Shown here: positions 53,198 through 62,033 of the stretch, piece by piece
Layout: every line of letters begins with the position of its first letter
Numbering within the stretch: the stretch's first letter is position 1
DNA from: Streptomyces stelliscabiei
GTDB taxonomy: Bacteria; Actinomycetota; Actinomycetes; Streptomycetales; Streptomycetaceae
Reading direction: 5' to 3'
DNA length: 64,000 bases
Assembly (NCBI RefSeq): GCF_014873495.1
Contig: NZ_JADBGF010000001.1
Span: 3,782,001 to 3,846,000 of the forward strand
Program-made: the position numbers and the translations under genes
The notes under the pieces: model-generated
The model's input: only the letters and a program-made list of their open reading frames with translations
What the model was told of the DNA's origin: nothing
Databases searched by the model: none

Positions 53198-54142
53198 ATG
53201 AGCTACAACCAGCCGGGCCCGTACGGCGGGCAGCCCCAGCAGCCCGGACCGTACGGCCAGCCGGGCCCCTACGGCCAGCAGCCGCCGCAGGCCGCCCCCC
53301 AGCCCGGCTACGGCCACCCCCAGCAGGCGCCGCCGGCGCAGCCGGGTTACGGGTACCCCCAGCAGGCCCCCCAGGGCGTCCCGCCCCAGACCCCGCCCTA
53401 CGGCCAGCCCCAGGCCCCCTACGGCCAGCAGCCCTACCCGACCGTCCCCCAGCCGCCGGTCCCCTCGGGCGGCGGCGGCAAGAAGGTCGGCATCATCCTG
53501 GGCGCGGTCGCCGTGGTGGCGGCGGTGGCGGTGGGCGCGTACCTCGTCCTCGGCGGAAGCGGGAGCGCGGACATCGCGGACGACGGCCCGCACAAGCTGA
53601 CTACGCCGGCGACGGTGCTCGGGGACTACAAGAAGTCCGGCGAGTCCGGCGACGAGATGACCGACGAGGAGCTGAAGAAGGCCGAGGCCTTCGGCATCAA
53701 GAACCCCAAGGATGTCAGCGCCAACTACCAGTCGGGGGACAAGAGCAACCCCCTGGCCGGAAAGATGATCAACTACGGCGGCGTCTACGGCGAGATCGAG
53801 GACCCGGAGAAGGCGGTCGACAGCTTCCTCGCCATGCAGAAGGAAGAGGCCACGAAGAACGACATCACCTTCGTCGGCGATGCGGAGGAGTACACACCGG
53901 ACTCGCTCGACGGCGCCGTCATGAAGTGCCAGAAGGCGAAGGGGAAGCTGGACGAGGGCGACACGACGAGCGGCGGACCGAGCGAGATGAACCTGGTCTA
54001 CTGCGTCTGGGGCGACCACAGCACTCTGGGTTTCGTGATGCCCATGGAGTACTCGGATCTCGCAGCGGGCAAGTCGACGGACCCGAACGAGGCCGCCGAG
54101 ACCGCCGCCAAGCTCCGCAAGGAAGTTCGCGTCGCGGTCTGA
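53198..54142 (+). CDS. Membrane-anchored protein with Pro/Gly/Tyr/Gln-rich cytosolic region
   Basis: ATG 53198 is chosen because GGAGGGG lies just upstream; the frame is open 22 codons earlier. The 314-residue protein has a cytosolic N-terminus made of GPYGQQP-like units (1-90), one membrane helix (VGIILGAVAVVAAVAVGAYLVL), and an extracytoplasmic domain of about 190 residues with two cysteines (MKCQKAKGK, VYCVWGD). This architecture is widespread in streptomycetes without a known role. A weak promoter (TTGCGC-18-TAAGCA, 53148-53177) precedes it. Confidence 0.8.
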   Translation: MSYNQPGPYGGQPQQPGPYGQPGPYGQQPPQAAPQPGYGHPQQAPPAQPGYGYPQQAPQGVPPQTPPYGQPQAPYGQQPYPTVPQPPVPSGGGGKKVGIILGAVAVVAAVAVGAYLVLGGSGSADIADDGPHKLTTPATVLGDYKKSGESGDEMTDEELKKAEAFGIKNPKDVSANYQSGDKSNPLAGKMINYGGVYGEIEDPEKAVDSFLAMQKEEATKNDITFVGDAEEYTPDSLDGAVMKCQKAKGKLDEGDTTSGGPSEMNLVYCVWGDHSTLGFVMPMEYSDLAAGKSTDPNEAAETAAKLRKEVRVAV

Positions 54143-54229
54143 CAGCTCTCCCACGCACGAGGGGCACCCGACTCGGGGTGCCCCTCCGTCGCTTCTGGCC
54201 TCTGGCGCAAGCCGACCGGCCTCAAGGCC

Positions 54230-54490
54230 TCAGGCCAATGTGCATGCCCTGTTCGCGTGTCCCGCCCTCACACCAACGTCCTGCAGTTTGACTATGCAGA
54301 CCGGATTGAATCCGATGACGCTGTGATAACCGCATGCGCTGGTTACCACCGGGCCGACTCTGTACCCCTTGTCCTTGAGGTACTCGACACAGTCGAACGC
54401 ATCAGCGTGCGCCGTGCCAGCCGCGGCCACCGGCACGATCCCCGCCGCTGCGGCCACACCCAGGGCGGCCAGGAAGCGCCTTACCTTCAC
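54230..54490 (-). CDS. Small secreted Cys-containing protein
   Basis: The 86-residue product starts at GTG 54490 with AAAGGA upstream. A signal peptide (MKVRRFLAALGVAAAAGIV...) ends at AHADA near residue 31. The mature 55-residue part has four cysteines (DCVEYL, SACGYH, PVCIVK, RACTLA), enough for two disulfides, suggesting a stable extracellular peptide. Function unknown; peptide inhibitors and signalling peptides of streptomycetes can look like this. Confidence 0.75.
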   Translation of the reverse strand: MKVRRFLAALGVAAAAGIVPVAAAGTAHADAFDCVEYLKDKGYRVGPVVTSACGYHSVIGFNPVCIVKLQDVGVRAGHANRACTLA

Positions 54491-54606
54491 GTCATGATCC
54501 TTTCGTTCCGTCTCAGAGGTCGGTTCTGAGGCGCGAACAGGAGATCATTTAAGGTGATCATGACACTAGGCCTTCGGCTGGGCCTGGCCTGATCTGGATG
54601 GAGACT

Positions 54607-54653
54607 GACCGAAGAGGGCACCCGACGTGAGACGTCGGGTGCCCTCTTCGGTC
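54607..54653. terminator. clpX terminator, 22-bp perfect stem
   Basis: Bases 54607-54628 pair exactly with 54632-54653 around loop GAG, 12 bases past the clpX stop. Confidence 0.92.
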
Positions 54654-54665
54654 AAAGGCAGGCGG

Positions 54666-55952
54666 CTACGCCGTCTTCTGCTCCCCCGGGCCCCGGCCCC
54701 GCGCGTCGCGGGGGATCAGGGTCGGGTTGACGTTGGAGCGGACGACGTCCGCGTTGATGACGACCCGGGCGACGTCCTTGCGGGACGGGACCTCGTACAT
54801 GACCGACATCAGGACTTCCTCCATGATGGCGCGCAGGCCGCGGGCGCCGGTCTGGCGGAGGATGGCCTGGTCGGCGATGGCTTCGAGGGCCTCGCGCTCG
54901 AAGTCCAGCTCCACGCCGTCGAGTTCGAAGAGGCGCTGGTACTGCTTCACCAGCGCGTTGCGGGGCTCGATGAGAATCTGGAGCAGCGCCTCGCGGTCCA
55001 GGTTGTGGACCGAGGTGATGACGGGCAGACGGCCGATGAACTCCGGGATCATGCCGAACTTGACCAGGTCCTCCGGCATGACGGCCTCGAACTGGTCCTT
55101 GGACTCCAGCTCGCGCTTGGAGCGGATCGTCGCGCCGAAGCCGATGCCCTTGGCGCCGGCCCGGGACTCGATGATCTTCTCCAGCCCGGAGAAGGCACCG
55201 CCCACGATGAACAGGACGTTCGTCGTGTCGATCTGGATGAACTCCTGGTGGGGGTGCTTGCGGCCGCCCTGGGGCGGAACCGAGGCCGTGGTGCCCTCCA
55301 GGATCTTCAACAGGGCCTGCTGGACGCCCTCGCCCGACACGTCACGCGTGATGGAAGGGTTTTCACTCTTCCTCGCGACCTTGTCGATCTCGTCGATGTA
55401 GATGATCCCGGTCTCGGCCTTCTTGACGTCGTAGTCGGCCGCCTGGATGAGCTTCAGCAGGATGTTCTCGACGTCCTCGCCGACGTACCCCGCCTCCGTC
55501 AGCGCCGTCGCGTCCGCGATCGCGAACGGGACGTTCAGCATGCGCGCGAGGGTCTGGGCCAGGAGCGTCTTGCCCGAGCCCGTGGGGCCCAGCAGCAGGA
55601 TGTTGGACTTCGCCAGCTCGATGGCGTCCTCGCGGCTTTGACCGCCGCCGTTCTCCCCGGCCTGGACGCGCTTGTAGTGGTTGTACACGGCCACGGAGAG
55701 CGCCTTCTTGGCCGCCTCCTGACCGACCACGTAGCCCTCGAGGAACTCGTAGATCTCGCGGGGCTTCGGGAGTTCCTCCCAGCGGACCTCGCTGGTCTCC
55801 GCGAGTTCTTCCTCGATGATCTCGTTGCAGAGGTCGATGCACTCGTCGCAGATGTACACACCGGGCCCTGCGATGAGCTTCTTGACCTGCTTCTGGCTCT
55901 TGCCGCAGAACGAGCACTTGAGCAGATCGCCGCCGTCACCGATGCGTGCCAC
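54666..55952 (-). CDS. clpX: ATP-dependent Clp protease ATP-binding subunit ClpX
   Basis: ClpX unfolds substrates and feeds them to ClpP. The 428-residue protein has an N-terminal zinc-binding domain with Cys13, Cys16, Cys35 and Cys38, the Walker A motif GPTGSGKT, Walker B IIYIDEIDKVARK, pore loop GYVGEDVE, and the ClpP-binding loop IGFGATI. It follows the clpP pair on the same strand, 203 bases downstream, so it may have its own promoter. Confidence 0.98.
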   Translation of the reverse strand: MARIGDGGDLLKCSFCGKSQKQVKKLIAGPGVYICDECIDLCNEIIEEELAETSEVRWEELPKPREIYEFLEGYVVGQEAAKKALSVAVYNHYKRVQAGENGGGQSREDAIELAKSNILLLGPTGSGKTLLAQTLARMLNVPFAIADATALTEAGYVGEDVENILLKLIQAADYDVKKAETGIIYIDEIDKVARKSENPSITRDVSGEGVQQALLKILEGTTASVPPQGGRKHPHQEFIQIDTTNVLFIVGGAFSGLEKIIESRAGAKGIGFGATIRSKRELESKDQFEAVMPEDLVKFGMIPEFIGRLPVITSVHNLDREALLQILIEPRNALVKQYQRLFELDGVELDFEREALEAIADQAILRQTGARGLRAIMEEVLMSVMYEVPSRKDVARVVINADVVRSNVNPTLIPRDARGRGPGEQKTA

Positions 55953-56155
55953 GGTGTGCTTCCCCTTCGCCTGGGAGTCGACTGGACGATTGGAATCCAG
56001 CGGCTCCTGGTGCTGCCTTATGTCGACGGTACCTTGCCGGGCCCCTCGTTCGGGCCCCCCTTGGCACGGTTCGCTTTGACGTGCACCTTGTCGTGCACTG
56101 GGTCAAATGGTGCCAACCATGCCAAGGGGCGGCAGACGATACATCCTTTTCGCAA

Positions 56156-56836
56156 TCAGCGGACGCTGTCGTTGTTCATCTTCCGCGTGGAGATGATCTG
56201 GTCGACCAGGCCGTACGCCAGCGCGTCCTCGGCCGTGAGGATCTTGTCGCGCTCGATGTCCTCGCGGATCTTCTCGATCGGCGTGGTGGAGTGCTTGGCC
56301 AGCATGTCCTCCAGCTGGGCACGCATCCGGAGGATCTCGTTGGCGGCGATCTCCAGGTCGGAGACCTGACCGCGGCCCGTCTCGCTGTACGGCTGGTGGA
56401 TCAGCACCCGGGCGTTCGGCAGCGCCATGCGCTTGCCCGGCGTACCCGCGGCCAGCAGGATCGCGGCGGCGGAGGCCGCCTGACCCATGCAGACCGTCTG
56501 GATGTCGGGCTTCACGAACTGCATCGTGTCGTAGATCGCGGTGAGCGCCGTGAAGGAGCCGCCGGGGCTGTTGATGTAGACCGAGATGTCCCGGTCGGGG
56601 TCCATCGACTCCAGGCACAGCAGCTGCGCCATGACGTCGTTGGCGGAGGCGTCGTCGATCTGCACCCCGAGGAAGATCACCCGCTCCTCGAAGAGCTTCG
56701 CGTACGGGTCGTACTCACGGATGCCCTGCGAGGTGCGCTCGACGAAGCGCGGGATGACATAACGGGACTCGGCCGTCGGGCCCGTGTACTGGGAGCGTGG
56801 GCCGTCGAAGAGGCCGCTGCCGGGGAAGTCGTTCAC
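56156..56836 (-). CDS. clpP2: ATP-dependent Clp protease proteolytic subunit (second copy, ClpP2)
   Basis: This 226-residue serine protease subunit has Ser122 in MGQAASAAA, His147 in LIHQPYS and Asp near 193 in REDIERD. The first 30 residues resemble the cleaved propeptide of actinobacterial ClpPs. It forms mixed tetradecamers with ClpP1 in actinobacteria. It starts at GTG 56836, 79 bases after clpP1, and is in the same transcription unit. Confidence 0.96.
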   Translation of the reverse strand: MNDFPGSGLFDGPRSQYTGPTAESRYVIPRFVERTSQGIREYDPYAKLFEERVIFLGVQIDDASANDVMAQLLCLESMDPDRDISVYINSPGGSFTALTAIYDTMQFVKPDIQTVCMGQAASAAAILLAAGTPGKRMALPNARVLIHQPYSETGRGQVSDLEIAANEILRMRAQLEDMLAKHSTTPIEKIREDIERDKILTAEDALAYGLVDQIISTRKMNNDSVR

Positions 56837-56915
56837 TGTGGTCTCCTGGGAGCCTGAGAGGGGCTGAGGCGGTCGGCTGGGGGCTTTGCGGGGGTGGAGG
56901 TGCCGGCGGGTGCCG

Positions 56916-57542
56916 TCACTCCTGCCCGGCCCCGGTGCCGCCGCCGCCCGGCATACCGGCGGCCGTGGGGATCACGTCGTCGATGAGGCCGTACTCCTTG
57001 GCCTCGAAGGCGTCGAACCAGCGGTCACGGTCCGAGTCACGGGTCACCTGCTCGACGGTCTGACCCGTGTGCTGGGAGGTGAGCTCCGCCATACGCTTCT
57101 TGGTGTGCAGCAGCCGCTCGGCGTGGATCTTGATGTCCGACGCCGAACCGGCCAGGCCGGCCGAGGGCTGGTGGATCAGGATCTCGGCGTTCGGCAGCGC
57201 GAAGCGCTTGCCGGGGGTGCCCGCGCTGAGCAGGAACTGGCCCATCGAGGCCGCGAGCCCCATGGCGATCGTCACGACGTCGTTCTTGATGAACTGCATG
57301 GTGTCGTAGATGGCCATGCCGGCCGTGATGGAGCCGCCGGGGCTGTTGATGTAGAGGTAGATGTCCTTGTCGGGGTCCGCGGCAAGGAGCAGCAGCTGTG
57401 CGGTGATCTTGTTGGCAATGTCGTCGTCGACCGGCTGGCCGAGGAAGATGATCCGCTCGCCAAGCAGCCGGTTGTAGACCTGGTCGCCGAGGCCACCGCC
57501 GATGGAAGGCTCTCCGGCGGCGTAGGGCATCAGATTCGTCAC
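56916..57542 (-). CDS. clpP1: ATP-dependent Clp protease proteolytic subunit (first copy, ClpP1)
   Basis: The 208-residue subunit has the triad Ser99 (MGLAASMG), His124 (LIHQPSAG) and Asp169 (TRDSDRD), with a Gly-rich C-terminus. GTG 57542 follows AGGTGG; an internal ATG four codons later is an alternative. In Streptomyces, clpP1P2 controls differentiation by degrading regulators, and the operon is activated by ClgR. A ClgR-like site lies 143 bases upstream of the start. Confidence 0.97.
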   Translation of the reverse strand: MTNLMPYAAGEPSIGGGLGDQVYNRLLGERIIFLGQPVDDDIANKITAQLLLLAADPDKDIYLYINSPGGSITAGMAIYDTMQFIKNDVVTIAMGLAASMGQFLLSAGTPGKRFALPNAEILIHQPSAGLAGSASDIKIHAERLLHTKKRMAELTSQHTGQTVEQVTRDSDRDRWFDAFEAKEYGLIDDVIPTAAGMPGGGGTGAGQE

Positions 57543-57684
57543 GTATCCACCTGCTCGTCTTACGACGGCGCCGGGCCGTCTTCACGTTTCCCTTCCGGGG
57601 GCCGAGCCGTTCATCGACAGCCCAGCCCTCGTCTTCATGGACCCTAACGCGGTGGCTCCGCCGGTGAATCCCGCAAAGGGAACT

Positions 57685-57698
57685 GTTCGCTGTCAGCG
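57685..57698. promoter_or_regulatory. ClgR-like operator upstream of clpP1
   Basis: GTTCGC, five bases, GCG matches the ClgR recognition pattern (GTTCGC-N5-GCG) that I recall for S. lividans. The position, upstream of clpP1, is as expected for an activator site. The gap 57543-57875 also holds two opposed copies of the dispersed element. Confidence 0.65.
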
Positions 57699-57746
57699 CA
57701 TGTGCTCCGCTGGTCGAGCGGGGGCCTGGTCGCCCCCGCCCCCGCC

Positions 57747-57868
57747 GAAGGGGCGCGGGGATCTGGGCGACCGGCCCGCCACGAGCCGCGGACGCGTCTG
57801 CCACGCCAGGGGCGTCGGCGAGTGCGGCTCGTACGCGGCGGGCCGCGCAGTTCCCCGCGCCCCTGAAA
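57747..57868. repeat. Two opposed copies of the dispersed GC-rich element
   Basis: GAAGGGGCGCGGGGATC (from 57747) is the reverse orientation, and CGCGCAGTTCCCCGCGCCCC (57844-57863) the forward orientation, of the element also found at 42002, 50211 and 62694. The two can fold back on each other. Confidence 0.75.
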
Positions 57869-57875
57869 TGCACCA

Positions 57876-57910
57876 GGGCCCCCGGGGCACCAAGGGTGTC
57901 CCGGGGGCCC
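57876..57910 (-). terminator. Trigger factor gene terminator
   Basis: GGGCCCCCGGG and CCCGGGGGCCC plus CACC/GGTG form a long stem with a two-base loop, 25 bases past the tig stop. Confidence 0.85.
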
Positions 57911-57934
57911 GTCAAGGCGTCACGAGCGGAGCGA

Positions 57935-59335
57935 TCAGGCCTCGGGGGCCTTCTCCTCGGCCTCGGCCGCGGCCGGGGTCTCCTCGGCGGACTCGGCGGA
58001 GGCCTCCGTGGTCTCCTCGTCCTCGTCGTCGTCCAGGTCGACGACCTCGCCGTTGGTGTCCTTCACGGTGGCGGACTCCACGACCAGGGCCAGGGCCTTG
58101 CCGCGGGCGACCTCGCCCACGAGGAGCTGGACCTGGTTGTTCTGGACGACCGCCTGGGCGAACTCGTCCGGGGACATGCCGGAGGAGGCGGCGCGGCGCA
58201 TGAGGTGCTCGGTGAGCTCCTCCTGGTTCACGTTCAGCTTCTCCTTGGCGACCAGCTCGTCGAGGACGAACTGGGTCTTGATGCCCTTGACGGCCGCTTC
58301 CTTGGTCTCGGCGTCGAACTCCTCGACCGTCTTGCCCTGGATCTCCAGGTACTTCTCCAGGTCCAGGCCCATCTGGCCGAGCTGGTGGTGCTCCAGGTTG
58401 TGCTTGCGGGTGTTGATCTCGTCCTCGAGCAGCTTCTCGGGGACGGGCACCTCGACGATCTCCAGCAGCTTCTCCAGGACACGCTCCTGGGCCTGCGTGG
58501 CCTGGTCGTACTGCTTCATGTTCTCCAGGCGCTTGCGGCTGTCCGCGCGCAGCTCCTCGAGGGTGTCGAACTCGGAGGCGAGCTGGGCGAACTCGTCGTC
58601 CAGGGCCGGGAGTTCACGGGCGGCGACCTGGGTGACCTTGACGGTGACCTCGGCCTCCTTGCCGGCCGCCGAGCCACCCTTCAGCTCGGAGGCGAAGGTG
58701 GTCTCGCCACCGGCCTCCAGGCCCTTCACGGCGTCGTCGATGCCGTCCAGCAGCTCGCCGGAGCCGATCGTGTAGGAGACACCCTCGGCGACGCCGTCCT
58801 CCAGGATCTCGCCGTCGACCTTGGCCTCCAGGTCGATCGTCACGACGTCGCCGTCCTCGGCGGCACGCTCGACCGGGGAGGTGGAGGCGAAGCGCTCGCG
58901 CAGCTGCTCGACCGCCTTCTCGATGTCCTCCTCGGTGACCTCGACGGCGTCGACCTCGACCTCGATGCCGGAGTAGTCCGGGATCTCGATGGCCGGGCGG
59001 ACGTCCACCTCGGCGGTGAAGTTCAGCGTCTCGCCGTCCTTCAGCTCGGTGATGTCGACCTCGGGCTGGCCCAGGACATTGAGCTCGGCCTCGTTGACCG
59101 CGTCCGTGTAGAACTTCGGGAGCGCGTCGTTGACCGCCTCCTCCAGAACCGCACCGCGGCCGAACCGCTGGTCGATGACGCGGGCCGGGATCTTGCCCTT
59201 GCGGAAGCCCTTCACCGTGACCTGCTGGTTGATCTTCTTGTACGCCGCGTCGAGGCTGTCCTTGAGCTCCTCGAAGGGCACCTCGATGCTGAGCCGAACC
59301 CGGGTCGGGTTCAGGGTCTCCACGGCGCTCTTCAC
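57935..59335 (-). CDS. tig: Trigger factor (ribosome-associated chaperone)
   Basis: Trigger factor meets nascent chains at the ribosome exit. The 466-residue protein shows the ribosome-binding loop as GFRKGKIPARV near 43-53, the FKBP-type isomerase domain (about 155-245, including GDVVTIDLEA and YTIGSGELLDGIDDAV), a helical C-terminal chaperone domain, and an acidic Glu/Ala tail. GTG 59335 follows AAGGAG. It is located upstream of clpP1P2 and clpX as in many bacteria, but an element-rich gap separates them. Confidence 0.98.
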   Translation of the reverse strand: MKSAVETLNPTRVRLSIEVPFEELKDSLDAAYKKINQQVTVKGFRKGKIPARVIDQRFGRGAVLEEAVNDALPKFYTDAVNEAELNVLGQPEVDITELKDGETLNFTAEVDVRPAIEIPDYSGIEVEVDAVEVTEEDIEKAVEQLRERFASTSPVERAAEDGDVVTIDLEAKVDGEILEDGVAEGVSYTIGSGELLDGIDDAVKGLEAGGETTFASELKGGSAAGKEAEVTVKVTQVAARELPALDDEFAQLASEFDTLEELRADSRKRLENMKQYDQATQAQERVLEKLLEIVEVPVPEKLLEDEINTRKHNLEHHQLGQMGLDLEKYLEIQGKTVEEFDAETKEAAVKGIKTQFVLDELVAKEKLNVNQEELTEHLMRRAASSGMSPDEFAQAVVQNNQVQLLVGEVARGKALALVVESATVKDTNGEVVDLDDDEDEETTEASAESAEETPAAAEAEEKAPEA

Positions 59336-59534
59336 GGTTCGGTCTCCTTGGGGGCTGACTTCTTGGGGTTCTGCTGACCTTCCCCGCCGGTGGGCGGGGC
59401 TTCAGCGGACTTCGCGGCCCTTGAGAGACGTGAGAGTGCAGACACACGGGCGCGCAGTTTGCATAGTAGCCGCAGGCGGTACACGCCCCAAAAGGTGATC
59501 TTGCCGGTGGCGGGCGCGCCTGCCGGCACGGTGG

Positions 59535-59608
59535 TCGGGGTGGCGGGATTTGAACCCACGGCCTTCCGCTCCCAAAGCGGACGCGCTACCAAGCTGCGCC
59601 ACACCCCG
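59535..59608 (-). tRNA. tRNA-Pro (anticodon TGG)
   Basis: The 74-base cloverleaf starts CGGGGTGTGGCGCAG, has D-loop CTTGGTAG, anticodon stem TCCGC/GCGGA around TTTGGGA (anticodon TGG), T-arm GTGGGTTCAAATCCCGC and acceptor CACCCCGA. The next three bases read CCA (59532-59534), so CCA is encoded. Confidence 0.97.
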
Positions 59609-59785
59609 TCTGGTGCGACACGTAGGGTACATGCCCGCAGGCCATGGGATTGCCGCATTTACCGAGTGCGCGGGCGTGTGCGACGGCGGACGACAGGCGC
59701 GGCCCGGAAGGGGTGTGCGGCGGTGGCGCCCGACCCGCTACGATGCCTTCAGTGCCGCGGTCGCCCGACCTGCGGCGCGAGCTGT

Positions 59786-59856
59786 GCGGGCGTAGCTCAA
59801 TGGTAGAGCCCTAGTCTTCCAAACTAGCTACGCGGGTTCGATTCCCGTCGCCCGCT
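59786..59856 (+). tRNA. tRNA-Gly (anticodon TCC)
   Basis: The 71-base cloverleaf starts GCGGGCGTAGCTCAATGG, has anticodon stem CTAGT/ACTAG around CTTCCAA (anticodon TCC), T-arm CGGGTTCGATTCCCG and acceptor CGCCCGCT. CCA is encoded at 59857-59859. Confidence 0.97.
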
Positions 59857-59863
59857 CCAACGG

Positions 59864-59912
59864 CCTCCGGCCCGGTTCGAGGGAATCCCTCGGACCGGGC
59901 CGGAGGTTTTTT
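59864..59912 (+). terminator. tRNA-Gly intrinsic terminator
   Basis: CCTCCGGCCCGGTTCGAGGGA pairs with TCCCTCGGACCGGGCCGGAGG almost perfectly, followed by TTTTTT: a textbook Rho-independent terminator. Confidence 0.95.
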
Positions 59913-60015
59913 GTCGCCTCGCGGTTCGCCGACCGACCGCTCCGCCGTCGTACGGCGCGTGTCCGCCTTCGCACGACGCGTGCGCGGGTGCGCACGGCGC
60001 GTGTTCGGGCGGTCA

Positions 60016-60210
60016 CTAGAACTGGATCGAGTTGATCGTGTCCGCTATCGAGTTCAGGAAGCGTTGGATGTCGTCAGCCATACCCGTCGAGGCGAGGAAG
60101 AAGCCGAAGAGGATGGCGACGACGGCCGGTCCGGCCTTGATCGTCCCTCCCCGCATCAGCACTACCAGGATGATCCCCAGCAAGAGCACCACTGACAGCG
60201 AAATGGCCAC
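60016..60210 (-). CDS. Small two-helix membrane protein, 64 residues
   Basis: GTG 60210 (MAISLSVVLLLG) is preferred, with GAGG about ten bases upstream; the frame stays open to 60267. Two hydrophobic helices (SLSVVLLLGIILVVLMRGG and AVVAILFGFFLASTGM) are joined by a short basic turn and followed by an amphipathic tail (ADDIQRFLNSIADTINSI). The protein is probably a small inner-membrane component. No known function; no operon partner is adjacent. Confidence 0.75.
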   Translation of the reverse strand: MAISLSVVLLLGIILVVLMRGGTIKAGPAVVAILFGFFLASTGMADDIQRFLNSIADTINSIQF

Positions 60211-60620
60211 ACAGATCACACCCTCGGTCGGTCCGCACCCGGCCCGGGGCGCCGACCCCACGCGCACCCCGCCAGAACCATCGTGCCACCAACGGGGCCG
60301 TCATATGCAGCAGGTGAGACAACGTCGGTCACGGCACCGCACGCGCGCCACCTCCGCCCCCGGTCAACGGGAGCGTGCCGGGAGTGAATTCGGGATGATC
60401 GTTTCCGTGCACACACAACCCGTGCGCAGGTAATTCGAATTGTTGCCACAGACACATCAAGAGGCAGGGCCAGGACGGTAATTAACCGGACATTTCACCG
60501 GAGTCGCCTGCGCACGTTATGCACCATTTAGTCGGGATGAATGCGGACAGACCGCCAGATGGCAACCGCCGCACGGTGTACACACGGTGATGCTCTACCC
60601 GGTCATGACTTCACGAATCC

Positions 60621-60647
60621 GGGGTACGCGTGAGGCACACGTACCCC
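60621..60647. promoter_or_regulatory. Inverted repeat, possible operator
   Basis: GGGGTACG (60621-60628) and CGTACCCC (60640-60647) flank 11 bases, 25 bases upstream of the candidate -35 element of the acyltransferase gene. It may bind an activator. Confidence 0.5.
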
Positions 60648-60672
60648 TCAATACAGGATTCACGTGGGTGGT

Positions 60673-60702
60673 TTTACGTAATCGCACAGACAACGCTAGG
60701 GT
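60673..60702 (+). promoter_or_regulatory. Candidate acyltransferase promoter
   Basis: TTTACG and TAGGGT are separated by 18 bases, resembling vegetative Streptomyces promoters. The start site would be near 60709, leaving a leader of about 78 bases. Confidence 0.55.
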
Positions 60703-60786
60703 GCCTCAGATGTTCACCGCTGCCTCGTCCCCCGCTTGCGCAGCGAGTGCTCGGACCGTCTTCCGGAGTTTCCGGCGGGAGGGTCT

Positions 60787-61989
60787 GTGACGAACTCGCT
60801 GCGACCGCACGGCCGGTCCGGGACGCCGCTCCCGCCGGCACAGTCACCACAGCCGTCCGCCGACGGAGTGCCGAGTCCGCGCTCGCTGAAGTCCTCGTCC
60901 CCCCACCCGGCGCCGAGTGGCGCCTCCCCGGAGGCCAGACCGGCCAAACAACGTGACGCGTTCTTCGACAACGCCAAGTACCTCGCCATCGTGCTCGTGG
61001 CGATGGGGCACGCGTGGGAGCCGCTCACCGACCACAGCCGCGCCGCCGAGGCGCTTTACATGGTCGTGTACACGTTTCACATGCCGGCGTTCATCATCAT
61101 CTCCGGCTACTTCTCGCGCAGTTTCGACATGCGCCCCGACCGGCTCCGCCGACTGGTCACCGGCATAGCCGTGCCGTACGTCCTCTTCGAGATCGCCTAC
61201 TCCTTCTTCAAGCGGTGGGGCGACGACGACCCCTCCCACCCGATCAGTCTGCTCGACCCCTGGTACCTCACCTGGTTCCTCATCGCGCTGTTCGTGTGGC
61301 GGCTGACGACGCCGCTGTGGAAGGTCGTGCGCTGGCCGGTCCCGGTGGCCCTCGCCATCGCGGCGCTCGCCTCCGTCTCCCCCGACATCGGGGACGACCT
61401 GGACCTGCAACGTGTCCTGCAGTTCCTGCCGTTCTTCGTCGTCGGTCTCTTCATGAAGCCCGCGCACTTCCAGTTCATGCGGCGCCGTGAGGTGCGGATC
61501 CTGTCTCTGCCGGTGGCCGGGAGCGCGCTGGCCATGGCGTACTGGCTGGGCCCGGACATGAACTCGGCCTGGTTCTACCACCGTGACAGCGCGCAGGAGC
61601 TGGGTGCGCCGTGGTGGGCCGGGATCGTCATGACCTTCGCGCTGTTCGGCTGCTCCATGGTGCTCACCACGTGCTTCTTCGCCTGGGTGCCCCGGCGCAA
61701 GATGTGGTTCACCGTCCTGGGCGCGGGCACGCTGTACGGCTACCTGCTGCACGGGTTCCTCGCGAAGGGCTCGCGCTTCTGGGACTGGTACGACGCCAAC
61801 GCGTGGGTGTACCAGCCGCTCGGCGAGCTGTTCGCCACCTTCTTCGCGGCGGCCGTCATCACCGTGCTGTGCACCCCGCCGGTGCAGCGGATGTTCCGGT
61901 TCGCCATGGAGCCGAAGATGGAGTGGGCGTTCAAGCGGGACGCCACCGAGCTGGCCCGTGAGCGAGGGAAGGCCGGCGCCAGGTCGTAG
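60787..61989 (+). CDS. Acyltransferase family 3 membrane protein
   Basis: GTG 60787 follows GGGAGGG. The 400-residue protein has a Pro/Ser-rich N-terminus (1-55), then about ten hydrophobic helices. The signature FFDNAKYLAIVLVAMGHAW (helix 1 with the catalytic-type His) and YTFHMPAFIIISGYFSRS are typical of acyltransferase 3 proteins related to fucose 4-O-acetylases, which transfer acetyl or other acyl groups to sugars in envelope polymers or antibiotics. The C-terminal tail is charged. It stands alone behind a long regulatory region. Its acceptor is unknown; wall polymer or glycan modification is an inference. Confidence 0.9.
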   Translation: MTNSLRPHGRSGTPLPPAQSPQPSADGVPSPRSLKSSSPHPAPSGASPEARPAKQRDAFFDNAKYLAIVLVAMGHAWEPLTDHSRAAEALYMVVYTFHMPAFIIISGYFSRSFDMRPDRLRRLVTGIAVPYVLFEIAYSFFKRWGDDDPSHPISLLDPWYLTWFLIALFVWRLTTPLWKVVRWPVPVALAIAALASVSPDIGDDLDLQRVLQFLPFFVVGLFMKPAHFQFMRRREVRILSLPVAGSALAMAYWLGPDMNSAWFYHRDSAQELGAPWWAGIVMTFALFGCSMVLTTCFFAWVPRRKMWFTVLGAGTLYGYLLHGFLAKGSRFWDWYDANAWVYQPLGELFATFFAAAVITVLCTPPVQRMFRFAMEPKMEWAFKRDATELARERGKAGARS

Positions 61990-62033
61990 GCACCCGGGTT
62001 CCGTTCCCGGCCCCGGCGCCGGGTTCTTCGCCC

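Larger units (their letters stand above)
60211..60786. other. Long regulatory gap upstream of the acyltransferase
   Basis: These 576 bases contain no credible gene. They are less GC-rich than the surroundings (for example GGTAATTAACCGGACATTTC near 60478) and hold an inverted repeat and promoter, described separately. Confidence 0.7.
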
